A stretch of DNA of 23,697 nt from positions 1 through 23,697 of the forward strand of contig JALZUH010000046.1 of NCBI GenBank assembly GCA_023301645.1. Direction: 5' to 3'. The notes under the pieces were generated by a model. That model did no database searches and had not been told where the DNA came from. It saw nothing but the letters and a program-made list of their open reading frames with translations. Both the position numbers and the translations under genes were made by a program. Positions 23,695-23,697 of this stretch are shown here, piece by piece. The stretch's first letter is position 1. Each line of letters starts with the position of its first letter. The DNA comes from Akkermansiaceae bacterium (GTDB taxonomy: Bacteria; Verrucomicrobiota; Verrucomicrobiia; Verrucomicrobiales; Akkermansiaceae).

Positions 23695-23697
23695 ACG
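23678..23697 (+). CDS. Possible partner gene start overlapping the nucleotidyltransferase (cut by the window edge)
   Basis: An ATG at 23678 opens MNTFRE before the window edge, in the +1 frame relative to the nucleotidyltransferase, overlapping its last 17 bases. Overlapping partners are common for these nucleotidyltransferase pairs. With six codons visible this is only a hint. Confidence 0.25.

Noticed and set aside
1..23697. CRISPR arrays, tRNA or rRNA genes, insertion sequences
   Set aside because: No repeat-spacer array, no cloverleaf-like sequence, no transposase and no long terminal inverted repeats were found by eye.

Overview
The window looks like a bacterial chromosome segment, most likely from a member of the Verrucomicrobiota. 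This rests on gene style (a Tat-exported molybdopterin enzyme with a separate four-cluster ferredoxin and a TorD-like chaperone, a secreted sialate O-acetylesterase, an Mpl-type ligase, weak Shine-Dalgarno sequences) and not on any marker gene, so the assignment is tentative. Genes are densely packed and most lie on the minus strand.

Bases 1-8000 form a minus-strand defence island built on a Type I restriction-modification system. In transcription order: a possible promoter (about 7992-7963), a small GIY-YIG nuclease-like gene, a stand-alone half-size HsdS with one target-recognition domain, a TIR-domain/coiled-coil protein, HsdM, a full two-domain HsdS, a structured non-coding RNA ending in a terminator, an Abi_2/AbiF-type HEPN RNase, and HsdR (cut by the left window edge). 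Three potential immune or suicide activities (TIR, HEPN with RNA, GIY-YIG) thus sit inside one R-M operon. The hsdS-abi gap holds consecutive hairpins ending in a U-tract, the architecture expected for an AbiF-associated antitoxin-like RNA.

Bases 8000-11120 hold a minus-strand three-gene operon of unknown role: a multi-pass membrane protein with two DUF3592-like domains and an arrestin-like tail, a soluble arrestin-like beta-sandwich protein, and a small P-loop NTPase. It is closed by a strong terminator at 8006-8033, next to the putative promoter of the defence operon.

Bases 11390-16400 encode a redox group: a MsrA-like protein with an N-terminal thioredoxin-like region, a four-cluster ferredoxin, a Tat-exported molybdopterin oxidoreductase and a TorD-like chaperone. 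The MsrA-like gene is interrupted by one in-frame UGA. The reading frame continues on both sides, the UGA falls in a U-x-x-C redox motif, and a 9-bp stem with an AGGU loop starts 16 bases after the UGA (loop 25 bases after it). I read it as a probable selenoprotein that routine annotation would split in two.

Bases 16500-23697 carry mostly housekeeping genes: trpS (-), a 70-residue charged protein (+), a secreted sialate O-acetylesterase (+), a family-4-like glycosyltransferase (-), a HAD phosphatase and mpl (+, probable operon), and a MNT/AbiEii-like nucleotidyltransferase (+) with a possible overlapping partner at the right edge.
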